The notes: generated from the sequence alone by a model not told the origin. DNA of 64,000 nt from Candidatus Tokpelaia hoelldoblerii (GCA_002005325.1 CP017315.1:310001-374000), one strand, 5' to 3'; numbered from the stretch's first letter, positions 54,174 to 62,981 are shown. Made by a program: numbers and translations.

Positions 54174-54267
54174 AAATACTCCTGATGTGGCTGGTTCCAG
54201 CCTTCATCTGCGCCGTGGTTGGTGTTAATCCGATATGATTTTTCTTCTTTCTCTTGCTGTTTTCAAG

Positions 54268-54291
54268 CAAAAAAATCTTCGGCGCCGGAAG
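54268..54291 (-). terminator. Weak terminator or attenuator between cmk and rpsA
   Basis: On the minus strand CTTC-CGGCGCC-GAAG is followed by ATTTTTTT. The stem is only 4 bp, though the T run is good. It lies in the gap after cmk and could partly separate rpsA transcription from aroA-cmk. Confidence 0.35.
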
Positions 54292-54336
54292 AAAAACCAT
54301 ATTTTTCAGCTTTGCGGCCTTTAAAAAGGGCTAAAA

Positions 54337-54975
54337 TCAGCTTTTTTGAGCGTCAATCAGCTTGCAGGCAGCAAAAAACGCCTCTTCTATACTTAATTTT
54401 GTCGTGTTGAGCAAGAGGGCATCGTCTGCAGGGCGCAACGGACTTGTTGTGCGGTTCATGTCGCGGGCGTCACGGCGCTGCAAATCGGCAAGAATATCTT
54501 CATAAACCGCGGCACTGCCCCTGGCGACAATCTCTTTGCAGCGGCGTTTCGCCCGTTCCTCGACATCGGCGATGATATAAAGCTTTATATCCGCATCCGG
54601 GCAGACCACCGTGCCGATATCACGCCCGTCCAGCACCGCGCCGGCGGGGTTGGCGGCAAAACGGCGCTGGGCATTGACCAAAGCATGGCGCAACAGCGGC
54701 AGAACCGCAACTTTTGAAGCTGCTTCGCCAATCTCATGGGCGGAAAGGGCGGCGGCATCAAGTGCGGACAGGTCAAGCGTTTCAGCGATTTTCACTGCTG
54801 CTGCCTCATCCGCCATATCAAGTTTCTGTTTGAGCATGGCGTGGGCCACGGCGCGGTAGGTCAGGCCGGTGTCGAGACAGGGCAGGCCGTAACGGGTGGC
54901 GATTTTGCGCGCCAATGTACCCTTGCCGGAAGCCGCAGGGCCGTCAATGGCGATAACAAACGGGTGCCTGCTCAT
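54337..54975 (-). CDS. cmk: Cytidylate kinase
   Basis: A 212-residue kinase that phosphorylates CMP and dCMP. The ATP loop is IDGPAASGKGTLARKIA at residues 10-26, YGLPCLDTGLTYRAVA binds the nucleotide, and VLDGRDIGTVVCPDADIK is the second family motif. The start overlaps the aroA stop by 4 bp (ATGA). aroA-cmk-rpsA is a common order in alphaproteobacteria. Confidence 0.96.
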   Translation of the reverse strand: MSRHPFVIAIDGPAASGKGTLARKIATRYGLPCLDTGLTYRAVAHAMLKQKLDMADEAAAVKIAETLDLSALDAAALSAHEIGEAASKVAVLPLLRHALVNAQRRFAANPAGAVLDGRDIGTVVCPDADIKLYIIADVEERAKRRCKEIVARGSAAVYEDILADLQRRDARDMNRTTSPLRPADDALLLNTTKLSIEEAFFAACKLIDAQKS

Positions 54976-56309
54976 GAAATATCCGCTCCCAGCTGTTGCA
55001 TCAGGGTGGAAAACTGCGGAAAGCTGGTGGTGATAATCGCGCCGTCATCCACGCTTACCGGTTTTTCCGCCGCCAGTCCCATGACAAGGAAGCTCATGGC
55101 GATGCGGTGGTCAAGGTGCGTGGTGACAAGACCGCCGCCGAGCCCTTTGCCGTCCGGGCGGCCTTCCACAACAAGGCTGTCTCTCCCTTCCTCATGCAGC
55201 ACATTGTTGGCTTTCAAGCCATTGGCGACAGCGCTGAGGCGGTCCGATTCCTTCACCCTCAGTTCTTCAAGGCCGGTCATGACGGTTTTACCTTTGGCAA
55301 AAGCGGCGGCAATACTCAGCACCGGATATTCATCAATCATCGAGGGAGCGCGCTCCGGCGGCACGGTGACACCTTTGAGTTCAGAACCGCGCACCCGTAA
55401 ATCAGCGACGGTTTCACCGCCGCTGGTGCGCTCGTTGAGAAGGGTGATATCCGCGCCCATTTCCATGAGGGTGGTGACAAGGCCGGTGCGGGTCGGGTTC
55501 ATCAGCACATTATAGATGGTGATATCTGAATCCGGCACCAGCAGGGCGGCAACAAGCGGAAAGGCGGCGGAAGAGGGGTCGCCCGGCACGTCAATGGTCT
55601 GGCCGCGTAATATGCCCTGGCCGGCTAGGTGAATGGTGCGCTCACCGGAGGCAGCGGTTTCCACCTGCAAATCGGCGCCAAACCCTTGCAGCATTTTTTC
55701 CGTATGGTCGCGCGTCATCACCGGTTCAATCACTGTGGTGATGCCCGGAGTGTTGAGGCCGGCAAGCAGCACAGCGGATTTGACCTGTGCCGAGGGCATA
55801 GGGACGCGATAGAGAATCGGGTTGGCGGTTTTGGGGCCATGCAATGTCAGCGGCAGCCGGTCGCCCGTTGCCGCCCCCACCTGCACCCCCATCAGCCGCA
55901 ACGGGTCAAGCACCCGCGCCATCGGCCGCCTGCTTAAGGAAGCGTCACCGGTAAAGGATGTCTGCATGTCATAGGTGCCGGTGAGGCCCATGACGAGCCT
56001 TGCGCCGGTGCCTGCATTGCCGAAATCAAGCGGCTGCCTTGCTTCCAGCAGGCAGCCATTGCCGGCGCCGTTGAGAATCCATGTGTCGCCGTCCTTGCGG
56101 ATATGGGTGCCCATGGCGGCAAGAGCCTTGCCGGTGTTAAGCACATCCTCGCCCTCAAGCAGGCCGGTAATACGGGTTTCCCCTTCCGCCAGCGCGCCGA
56201 ACATGAAGGCGCGGTGCGAGATGGACTTGTCGCCCGGAATGCGCAATGTGCCTTGCAAGGCCGTGGCGCGGCGGGCTGTCAGGGGACTGGCAGATGCAGA
56301 ATGTGTCAT
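54972..56309 (-). CDS. aroA: EPSP synthase (3-phosphoshikimate 1-carboxyvinyltransferase), class II
   Basis: A 445-residue shikimate-pathway enzyme that joins shikimate 3-phosphate and phosphoenolpyruvate. It follows the Agrobacterium CP4 enzyme along its length: IPGDKSISHR, ETRITGLLEGEDV, SAQVKSAVLLAGLNTPG, RDHTEKMLQGFG and NPTRTGL are class II motifs. At position 100, where CP4 has Ala and thereby resists glyphosate, this protein has Gly (DFGNAGTGARL). The ATG at 56309 matches the CP4 start; an in-frame ATG four codons upstream is less likely. First gene of aroA-cmk-rpsA, divergent from the TIGR02300 gene. Confidence 0.95.
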   Translation of the reverse strand: MTHSASASPLTARRATALQGTLRIPGDKSISHRAFMFGALAEGETRITGLLEGEDVLNTGKALAAMGTHIRKDGDTWILNGAGNGCLLEARQPLDFGNAGTGARLVMGLTGTYDMQTSFTGDASLSRRPMARVLDPLRLMGVQVGAATGDRLPLTLHGPKTANPILYRVPMPSAQVKSAVLLAGLNTPGITTVIEPVMTRDHTEKMLQGFGADLQVETAASGERTIHLAGQGILRGQTIDVPGDPSSAAFPLVAALLVPDSDITIYNVLMNPTRTGLVTTLMEMGADITLLNERTSGGETVADLRVRGSELKGVTVPPERAPSMIDEYPVLSIAAAFAKGKTVMTGLEELRVKESDRLSAVANGLKANNVLHEEGRDSLVVEGRPDGKGLGGGLVTTHLDHRIAMSFLVMGLAAEKPVSVDDGAIITTSFPQFSTLMQQLGADIS

Positions 56310-56493
56310 AAAAACAACCAAAAATTGAGAAAATGCAGTTTTTTACCATTTCTAGCACAAGCTTTTGTATCCGTCACTTGTGAATAAGCAAAAATCAGCT
56401 ATTTGTCTTTGACAAACGCATGGTTTTTTGCTTAACCCATGCGAAAACTGTAATTATGTTGGATATCGTCCAGTCAACCAGAAGAGGTGTGGT

Positions 56494-56871
56494 GTGGCAA
56501 AAGCTGAACTTGGAACCAAACGTATTGACCCGGAAACGGGCAAGAAGTTTTATGATCTCAACCGTGATCCGATTGTATCGCCCTATACCGGCATTTCTTA
56601 TCCGCGTTCGTATTTCGAGATGCCGAGCGAACACCATGAAGAGCCTGAAGAGAGCGATGACGGGCAGGATCTGACACTGGAAAAGCCGGATTTTGTCTCG
56701 CTTGATGATGTCGATGAGGAGGGCAAGGATGATCTGCCCGATCTTGGCGACGATGATGATGATGTTGATCTTGGCGATGATGATGATGCGTTTCTGCCTG
56801 ATGATGATGACGAGGATGATGATGTCAGCGGCATTATCAGCGGCGGCCGCAACCCGGATGATGATTCATAA
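56494..56871 (+). CDS. TIGR02300-family acidic protein (FYDLN domain)
   Basis: A 125-residue protein starting at a GTG with AGAAGAGG 6 bp upstream. The N-terminal third, AELGTKRIDPETGKKFYDLN and DPIVSPYTGISYP, is the conserved core of a small alphaproteobacterial family (the core often carries a zinc-ribbon-like Cys pair in relatives; none is seen here). The rest is extremely acidic, with runs of Asp encoded by GAT and GAC codons. Function is not known. It sits divergent from aroA and just before tRNA-Ala, as in related genomes. Confidence 0.85.
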   Translation: MAKAELGTKRIDPETGKKFYDLNRDPIVSPYTGISYPRSYFEMPSEHHEEPEESDDGQDLTLEKPDFVSLDDVDEEGKDDLPDLGDDDDDVDLGDDDDAFLPDDDDEDDDVSGIISGGRNPDDDS

Positions 56872-56897
56872 GGTATAATGACCGGGTTATTCCGGTA

Positions 56898-56936
56898 AAA
56901 AGCCGCTTTCAATGATGAAGGCGGCTTTTATTTTGC
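56898..56936 (+). terminator. Rho-independent terminator after the TIGR02300 gene
   Basis: AAAAGCCGC (56898-56906) pairs with GCGGCTTTT (56921-56929), extended inward by TTTC/GAAG with one wobble pair, loop AATGAT, followed by ATTTT. Confidence 0.85.
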
Positions 56937-57013
56937 CGGAAGGTGAAAATTTCGCTTGATATTGTGGCCGAAGCGTTTTATGTACACCGCCACACGATGC
57001 TTTTCAGTGTCTT

Positions 57014-57089
57014 GGGGCTATAGCTCAGCTGGGAGAGCGCCTGCATGGCATGCAGGAGGTCAGCGGTTCGATCCCGCTTAGCTCCACCA
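57014..57089 (+). tRNA. tRNA-Ala, anticodon GGC
   Basis: A 76-nt cloverleaf. The acceptor arm GGGGCTA pairs with TAGCTCC (one G-T pair), the D arm is GCTC-AGCTGGGA-GAGC, the anticodon stem CCTGC/GCAGG holds the loop ATGGCAT with GGC at positions 34-36, and the T arm contains GGTTCGATCC. The CCA end is encoded. It reads GCC and GCU. It stands alone between the TIGR02300 gene and exbB. Confidence 0.97.
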
Positions 57090-57184
57090 GGTTTTTCCTT
57101 TATGATGTTTCAGTGCTGAAATATGACTTGATTTCTCATGTTATCGCATATTAAAATAAAACTTGAGAGAAATTATCAGGTAAT

Positions 57185-58009
57185 ATGGTGAGAATCAGTA
57201 TGCGCAGAATTCATCAAGGGCGGATCTGTTTGTTTGTGTTGTTCAGTGCGGTTGCCCAAGGCATGGCCTTTGGCCAGACGCCTGAAGGTGCTGTTGCTGC
57301 GGAAAACAGGACCCTGCCTCATGACCTGTCGGTCTGGGGAATGTTTACAGCCGCCGATCCGGTGGTGAAGGCGGTGATGCTGGTTCTGCTGGCTGCGTCC
57401 ATGCTGACATGGATTATCCTGATTGCCAAGACAATTGAACTGGCCATGGCGCGGCGTAAAGCGCGCCGCGCGGTGGAAATTATCCTGCAGGCGCCGAATC
57501 TGGCGCGGGCTGTGACAGCGCTGGAAGGGAAGGGCGGCGCGGGCACACAGCTGATACTGGCAGCGGCGCGGGAGGTTCACCTTTCAGATGCGCTGCTGGA
57601 TGAGGCGGGGCGCGAAGGCTTGAAAGAGCGGGTGGCTTCAGTGCTGTCACGTATCGGGCAGGGCGCTGGACGGCAGATGGCGCAAGGCACAGGCATTTTG
57701 GCAACCATCGGTTCTATCTCGCCGTTTGTCGGGCTGTTTGGCACAGTGTGGGGGATTATGCACGCCTTTATCGGCATTTCACAATCGAAGACAACCAATC
57801 TTGCCGTGGTTGCGCCCGGCATTGCTGAAGCGCTGCTTGCCACCGCTATCGGTCTGGTGGCGGCGATTCCCGCGGTCGTGATTTATAATATGTTTGCCCG
57901 TTCCGTTACCGGTTACCGGCATGTTCTGATTGATGCGGCGGCGGGAATTGAACGGCTTGTCAGCCGTGACCTTGATTTTCGCGCAAATGGCAAACAGGCG
58001 GCGGAGTAA
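57185..58009 (+). CDS. exbB: TonB-system energizer ExbB
   Basis: A 274-residue ExbB with the longer N-terminal region of alphaproteobacteria: a signal-like segment (residues 8-28) and a periplasmic stretch precede the first canonical membrane helix (about 60-80). TIGSISPFVGLFGTVWGIMHAF and APGIAEALLATAIGLVAAIPAVV are the conserved helices of the proton channel. With ExbD it drives TonB-dependent uptake, for example of iron chelates. The ATG at 57185 is taken; a second ATG five codons on is possible. exbD follows 5 bp after the stop; no tonB gene is adjacent. Confidence 0.92.
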   Translation: MVRISMRRIHQGRICLFVLFSAVAQGMAFGQTPEGAVAAENRTLPHDLSVWGMFTAADPVVKAVMLVLLAASMLTWIILIAKTIELAMARRKARRAVEIILQAPNLARAVTALEGKGGAGTQLILAAAREVHLSDALLDEAGREGLKERVASVLSRIGQGAGRQMAQGTGILATIGSISPFVGLFGTVWGIMHAFIGISQSKTTNLAVVAPGIAEALLATAIGLVAAIPAVVIYNMFARSVTGYRHVLIDAAAGIERLVSRDLDFRANGKQAAE

Positions 58010-58014
58010 ATACG

Positions 58015-58449
58015 ATGGCGGCAAAGCTTGGTAGTGATAATGATGATCTGGAGATGAATCATGAGATCAATGTCACGCCGTTTATTGATGTTATCCTTGT
58101 CCTGCTGATTATTTTCATGGTGGCGGCACCGCTGGCCACCAGTGATATTGCGGTGCAATTGCCGTCTTCCGCCGCACCGGCCACACCGCAGCCGGACAAA
58201 CCGGTTTATGTCAGCCTGAAGCCGGATGGCGCGCTGTATGTCGGAGAAAAGCCGGTGTTGCCGGAAGGTTTGGGGGCAGAGCTGCACGCATTGACCGGCC
58301 ATAAGCTTGACAGTAAAATTTTTATCCGCGCCGACAGGGCGGTTGATTATGGTGCAGTGATGACGCTTCTTAATACCCTGCGTGAGGCTGGCTATCTGAA
58401 ACTGGGACTGGTCGGGCTGGAAAAGGTTAGTCCTGCCCCGGCCCGGTGA
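58015..58449 (+). CDS. exbD: TonB-system energizer ExbD
   Basis: A 144-residue protein with one membrane helix near residues 23-43. HEINVTPFIDVILVLLIIFM contains the essential Asp of the proton path; the C-terminal periplasmic domain includes KIFIRADRAVDYGAVMTLL. It pairs with ExbB, encoded 5 bp upstream. The gene ends only 3 bp from the end of the convergent dut gene, and no terminator fits between them. Confidence 0.94.
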   Translation: MAAKLGSDNDDLEMNHEINVTPFIDVILVLLIIFMVAAPLATSDIAVQLPSSAAPATPQPDKPVYVSLKPDGALYVGEKPVLPEGLGAELHALTGHKLDSKIFIRADRAVDYGAVMTLLNTLREAGYLKLGLVGLEKVSPAPAR

Positions 58450-58452
58450 GGC

Positions 58453-58920
58453 TTAGTGTCTGCCGGTTGAACCAAAACCGCCTGCGCCGCGCTCTGTCTG
58501 TGACAGCTCTGTGACTTGTGTGATTTTCACCTGACAGACGGAGGCAATGATGGTCTGGGCAATGCGCATGCCACGGGTGATGGCAAAATCTTCCTCGCCT
58601 AAATTGACAAGTAAAACCTGTACTTCCCCGCGATAATCACTGTCAATGGTGCCGGGGGTGTTCAGGCAGGTGATGCCGTGTTTCAGCGCCAGGCCGGAGC
58701 GCGGGCGGATTTGCGCTTCATAGCCTTGCGGCAGTTCAAAGACAAGGCCGGTCGGCACAAGGGTGCGTTTGCCGGGCTTGAGAATCCGTGTTTCCCCTGC
58801 GGGAATTGCCGCGAGCAGGTCAAATCCCGCTGCTTGCGCAGTTTGATAAACGGGCAGGGGCAGGTCTGCCGCATGGGGCAGGCGCACAACGGGCAGGATG
58901 GGGGAGGATAAGACAGACAT
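58453..58920 (-). CDS. dut: dUTP diphosphatase
   Basis: A 155-residue trimeric dUTPase that keeps uracil out of DNA and supplies dUMP. The five family motifs are seen: AGFDLLAA, PRSGLALKHG, GTIDSDYRGEV, RGMRIAQTII and the C-terminal RGAGGFGSTG that closes on the substrate. The ATG at 58920 has AAGGA upstream; the frame extends further but without similarity. It follows mbfA on the minus strand after 26 bp. Confidence 0.96.
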   Translation of the reverse strand: MSVLSSPILPVVRLPHAADLPLPVYQTAQAAGFDLLAAIPAGETRILKPGKRTLVPTGLVFELPQGYEAQIRPRSGLALKHGITCLNTPGTIDSDYRGEVQVLLVNLGEEDFAITRGMRIAQTIIASVCQVKITQVTELSQTERGAGGFGSTGRH

Positions 58921-58946
58921 GATGAAATCCTTCTTGTGTATGGTTT

Positions 58947-59930
58947 TCAGGCGCCACCGATGAGAATGCCGGTTGCGAGAACCAGCGCCCCGCCCAGCAC
59001 CACCTGCAATGTGGCGCGGAAGAATGGCGTATCCATATACCGGTTTTGAATAAACGCGATAGCCCATAATTCAACAAACACAATAAGAAATGCAAGTGCC
59101 GTGGCGATTTTAAAGTCGGGAATAAGATAGGGCAGGGTGTGCCCGAGCCCGCCAAGTGTTGTCATGATGCCGTTGGCAAGGCCGCGTTTCAGCGGCGAAC
59201 CACGGCCTGAAAGCTTGCCGTCATCATGCACGGCTTCGGTAAAACCCATGGAAATACCGGCGCCAAGCGAGGCGGAAAGGCCGATAAGAAACGTCTGCCA
59301 CGTGTTGTGCGTGGCGAAAGCCGCGGCGAAAATCGGCGCAAGGGTTGAAACCGAACCGTCCATCAAACCGGCTAGGCCGGGCTGAATCCATGTCAGCAGG
59401 GTTTGCTTGCGTTGTTCCTCACGTTCCTGTTCCTGCACGCTTTGCGGGGCATAATGCTGTTGCAGGCGTTCTGCTGTCTGTTCATGCGCGCTTTCTTCCG
59501 CCGCCAGATCACCAAGCAGTTTGCGGGTTTCAGCGTCGCAGGTCTGTTTGGCGGCCATACGGTAAAAACGCGCCGCCTGCTCTTCCATCCGCGTGGCTTC
59601 CTGACGCACATGGTCAATACCCAGCGGGCGTACCAGCCAGTCGGGTTTGCGTTCGTAAAAACCGCGCACATGTTCGCGGCGAATGAGCGGGATATGTTCG
59701 CCAAAACGTTTGCGGTACATATCAATCAGGCGGGCGCGGTGGCGTTGTTCCTCTTCAGCCATGGTTTCAAATATTTTGGCTGAATCAGGGAATTGCTGAC
59801 GCAGACCATCCGCGTAATTGAGGTAGATATGTTCGTCATCTTCTTCTGACGAAATGGCAAGCGCCAGAATTTCCGCTTCGGAAAGCGAGGAGAAAGGACG
59901 GCGGGAAGAAGAGAAAAAACGATGCAGCAT
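58947..59930 (-). CDS. mbfA: Ferritin-like/VIT1 membrane iron exporter MbfA
   Basis: A 327-residue protein. The N-terminal half (to about 165) is a rubrerythrin-like ferritin domain with iron-binding ExxH-type motifs (SSEEDDEHIY, AEEEQRHRARLIDMY, MEEQAARFY, AAEESAHEQTA). The C-terminal half is a VIT1/CCC1-like transporter with about five membrane helices (GLAGLMDGSVSTLAPIFAAA, GISMGFTEAVHDDG). MbfA exports iron and protects against hydrogen peroxide in Agrobacterium and Bradyrhizobium, under Irr control. The start at 59930 matches the family; the frame upstream adds 20 residues. A candidate Irr box lies 81 bp upstream. Confidence 0.92.
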   Translation of the reverse strand: MLHRFFSSSRRPFSSLSEAEILALAISSEEDDEHIYLNYADGLRQQFPDSAKIFETMAEEEQRHRARLIDMYRKRFGEHIPLIRREHVRGFYERKPDWLVRPLGIDHVRQEATRMEEQAARFYRMAAKQTCDAETRKLLGDLAAEESAHEQTAERLQQHYAPQSVQEQEREEQRKQTLLTWIQPGLAGLMDGSVSTLAPIFAAAFATHNTWQTFLIGLSASLGAGISMGFTEAVHDDGKLSGRGSPLKRGLANGIMTTLGGLGHTLPYLIPDFKIATALAFLIVFVELWAIAFIQNRYMDTPFFRATLQVVLGGALVLATGILIGGA

Positions 59931-60010
59931 TTTGATTGATAACTCGCTATTTGAAACCTTTCCAGTAAAGGCGGCTACGGGGGCTTGCATAAAAATGCGA
60001 TTCCGAAAGG

Positions 60011-60027
60011 TTTAGAATGCTTCCAGA
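60011..60027. promoter_or_regulatory. Possible Irr-binding (ICE-like) box upstream of mbfA
   Basis: TTTAGAA-TGC-TTCCAGA is a near-perfect interrupted palindrome that differs at two positions from TTTAGAANNNTTCTAAA, the form of the iron control element as I remember it. It lies 81 bp before the mbfA start, where Irr represses mbfA in Agrobacterium. Confidence 0.45.
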
Positions 60028-60144
60028 ATATGAAATGCCACCACCGAATGTCAATCAATTTTAAGGGAAAAAATCTGGCGATGCGGGAAGATTATATGTC
60101 TAATTGTTGATTTTTAAAGGAAGATTCAAAGAATATTTTTATAT

Positions 60145-60173
60145 TTGCATATGCGTGTTTTATGTATTATATA
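60145..60173 (+). promoter_or_regulatory. Candidate sigma-70 promoter of the autotransporter gene
   Basis: TTGCAT (60145-60150) and TATATA (60168-60173) are separated by 17 bp and match the -35 and -10 consensus at four positions each or better. The start codon is 37 bp past the -10 box. The surrounding 150 bp are strongly AT-rich. Confidence 0.5.
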
Positions 60174-60209
60174 ACTAAAAGATAATTTTATTGAACAGGG
60201 AAAATTCCA

Positions 60210-62951
60210 TTGAATAGAACATATTTGCTTGGTTGCCAGAGTAGTTTTTATAATGCTTTAGGAAAGAAAGCCAGAATAAAATTTCTTGGCAGCCTTTTGG
60301 CTGCTTCTGTGTTTTTTGCTTTGCCTGTTGCGGCTTTTGCCGCGGAGCAGGGTCCGCAGGTATGGCGTGACGGGCAGGAACACCGCTTTGACGGTGATAC
60401 GTTCAGAGATGACGGCAGCCGCATGCCGATTCTCAGGATTCACGGTGAGGGGACAAAATTTATCGGTAACAATGTGACGATTGACAACAGGTCCACCGAC
60501 AATTCCTATTCTTCTGGGATGGAGGTTTCTAACGGTTCTTTTGAACTCTCCGGCAAAAGTACAATCACCGTCAAAAGTGGTCAGGCAGTTGAGATGTGGG
60601 GTCCTAGCGCTTCTGGTGTTATCAATGGCGGCACGACGATCAACCTTTTGGGAAACACGGCGGTGGGGCTACATGTACACAACCAAGCCCGTCTTGAATT
60701 GAATGGCGCAGCTGGCAACGAGATTGTTATAAATTTTGAAAAAGACCTGTCATCTCCACGCACAACAGGAATTGAGATTGCTGATCGTGGCGAAGTTGAG
60801 GGACGCTATATCCGTCTTATTGGCTCGGGTACGATGAGGAATAAAGGGGTGGGCATAGCAGCTAGCAGGAACAGCCGTGTGCGGCTGGATTATGTGACGA
60901 TTAGCGGCATAACGTCCGGGGTTGATTCCAATACAGACAGCCATGTTGAATTGTCCAACGTGGTGATGGATAATGTTGACTATGCTGTTAATAATGCGGG
61001 CGGCCAGACAACCATAAAAAATGGCGCTATCCGCGCCAATGAACGCGGGTTCATGATGAGAGCCGGGGGCATTGTGAACGCCCATAACGTCAGACTTGTT
61101 TCCAAAGGAAAGATCGCTGATATAGGGTGGATGCATCTGGGCGAAGGCAATGAGCTGAATGTGGCTGATGGTTCTTCCCTTGTTGGCGAGACCGGCATTG
61201 AGTTTACGACGGCTGGCGGTGACTTCACGCTTTCCGGCGCGTCAACGGCGGAAGCAAAAAACGGCTATGCTGTTTCTGCTATCATAACGTCCGGTACTGT
61301 TAAAGTGGATCAGAACAGTGTTTTGACTGGCAGCGAAGGGCTTTATAAGTCTGATAATAGCGATCTGGTGATGATTGCCGACAATGGCAGCAAGCTGTAT
61401 GGCCGAGGCACGGTTACAGGCCCTATCGGTACGGCAGATATCACGTTGCGGAATGGCTCTTCATGGGTGATTGACGGCAACAGTAACGCGACAAGCATTG
61501 TCAATGATAACTCTACCATTGCATTCTCCGAGAACAAATTTGAAGGTGACCAGAACGGGTTCACCAGTCTGCGGGTTGCCAAAGATTACACTGGCCGCGA
61601 TAGCACGATTATTTTCAACGCTGCCCTGAACACCGGCAACGCCGACAGCCCGCACGATCATCTGCTGATCGAGGGCGACGCTTACGGAACAACCCATGTT
61701 GAAATCCGCAGCCGTGGCGGCCTTGGCAGCTTAACCGATGAAGATGGCATCAATCTGATTACGGTGAACGGCGTTGCAGAAAATGGCGCGGGCACTTTTA
61801 CCGGCGGCGACTACCGCTTTAATGGCGTTGATGTTCTTGCCGGCGGGGCGTATGTTTATACGTTGAAGCACCGTGAGGTGAACGGCATTGACGAGTGGAA
61901 CCTGCATTCGGTTTATGAAGAAGACATCGGGCCGGTTGACCCGTCAAACCCGGGTGGCAAGCCGGTTTATAATGCCAGCGTTCCGCTTTATGAAGCATAT
62001 CCGCAAATTTTGCGGCAGTTGAACCGTCTGCCAACCTTGCAGCAGCGCGTTGGTAACCGCGTTTATATGGCTGGCGAAACCAAACCGATTGATGGCCTTG
62101 GCTTCTGGATGCAGGTTGAAGGATCGACCGGCCATTTCAATTCCGCCCACAGCCTGACCGGTGCGAATTATGACCTTGACGCTGTCAAAACCCGGATGGG
62201 CGTTGACTTCGAGGTCATGGAAAACAATAACGGTGTTGTTATCGGCGGTGTTTATAGCCAGTATGGTTATGGCCGGGCTGATGTTTCTTCCCGCTATGGT
62301 TTCGGCAAAATCAAGACGGATGCTTATGGCGCTGGCGGTACATTGACCTGGTATGGCAACAATGGCTTTTATGTCGATGCTCAGGCCCAGGTGCAGTGGT
62401 TTGACAGCAGTATCTATTCGCGCAGTGATAATGGCGAGAAGGGTTTTGACCGCTATCTGACCACAGGCAACCATGGCTTGGGCTATGGTTTCAGTGTTGA
62501 AGGTGGCCGCCGTATCGCGCTTTCGGATGGGTGGAGCGTTACGCCGCAGGCGCAGCTTGTCTACAGCCATGTTGATTTTAACAGTTTCAGCGATTCCATC
62601 GGCGTGCGTATGACCGCTCGTGATGGCGGCAGCCTGCTTGGCCGTGCCGGTGCGGGCGTTGAGCATGAGCGTAACTGGACATCTGACAAGGGTGACACGC
62701 GTTCGCTGAAGGTTCATGGGACGGGCGATATCTACCATGAGTTTTTGGATGGTTCATCTGTTTCTGTTTCCGGTGTTGCGTTCCGCAACAGGGATTACCG
62801 GACATGGGCGGGCATTGGCGGCGGTGTGGATTACAGCTGGAAGAATGGCAAATACGCTGTTTACGGCGACGTGAACACACGCACAGCGTTTGAAGACTTC
62901 GGCAAGAGCTATCAGGTGCAAGGCACTGTTGGCTTCAAGGTGAAGTTCTGA
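60210..62951 (+). CDS. Autotransporter (type V secretion) with pertactin-like passenger
   Basis: A 913-residue protein. A long signal peptide ends near AAFA/AEQ (about residue 44). Residues about 45-560 form the passenger, rich in Asn, Gly, Ser and Thr with short repeats of the type found in pertactin-like beta helices (VSNGSFELSGKSTITVKSG). After a linker with Pro and Gly, residues about 630-913 are the beta-barrel (GLGFWMQVEGSTGHF to the terminal GTVGFKVKF, ending in Phe as outer-membrane proteins do). It should expose its passenger on the surface, perhaps for adhesion, as in Bartonella and Brucella. The start is a TTG with CAGGGAAAA upstream. No peptidase motif is visible in the passenger. 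Confidence 0.9.
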   Translation: MNRTYLLGCQSSFYNALGKKARIKFLGSLLAASVFFALPVAAFAAEQGPQVWRDGQEHRFDGDTFRDDGSRMPILRIHGEGTKFIGNNVTIDNRSTDNSYSSGMEVSNGSFELSGKSTITVKSGQAVEMWGPSASGVINGGTTINLLGNTAVGLHVHNQARLELNGAAGNEIVINFEKDLSSPRTTGIEIADRGEVEGRYIRLIGSGTMRNKGVGIAASRNSRVRLDYVTISGITSGVDSNTDSHVELSNVVMDNVDYAVNNAGGQTTIKNGAIRANERGFMMRAGGIVNAHNVRLVSKGKIADIGWMHLGEGNELNVADGSSLVGETGIEFTTAGGDFTLSGASTAEAKNGYAVSAIITSGTVKVDQNSVLTGSEGLYKSDNSDLVMIADNGSKLYGRGTVTGPIGTADITLRNGSSWVIDGNSNATSIVNDNSTIAFSENKFEGDQNGFTSLRVAKDYTGRDSTIIFNAALNTGNADSPHDHLLIEGDAYGTTHVEIRSRGGLGSLTDEDGINLITVNGVAENGAGTFTGGDYRFNGVDVLAGGAYVYTLKHREVNGIDEWNLHSVYEEDIGPVDPSNPGGKPVYNASVPLYEAYPQILRQLNRLPTLQQRVGNRVYMAGETKPIDGLGFWMQVEGSTGHFNSAHSLTGANYDLDAVKTRMGVDFEVMENNNGVVIGGVYSQYGYGRADVSSRYGFGKIKTDAYGAGGTLTWYGNNGFYVDAQAQVQWFDSSIYSRSDNGEKGFDRYLTTGNHGLGYGFSVEGGRRIALSDGWSVTPQAQLVYSHVDFNSFSDSIGVRMTARDGGSLLGRAGAGVEHERNWTSDKGDTRSLKVHGTGDIYHEFLDGSSVSVSGVAFRNRDYRTWAGIGGGVDYSWKNGKYAVYGDVNTRTAFEDFGKSYQVQGTVGFKVKF

Positions 62952-62981
62952 GAAACTTTAAGGTGAAATAGCAGGAAAAAC

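Noticed and set aside
56740..56830. Tandem GAT repeats
   Set aside because: They encode the Asp-rich tail of the TIGR02300 protein, with mixed GAT/GAC codons and no fixed repeat unit; not a mobile or satellite repeat.
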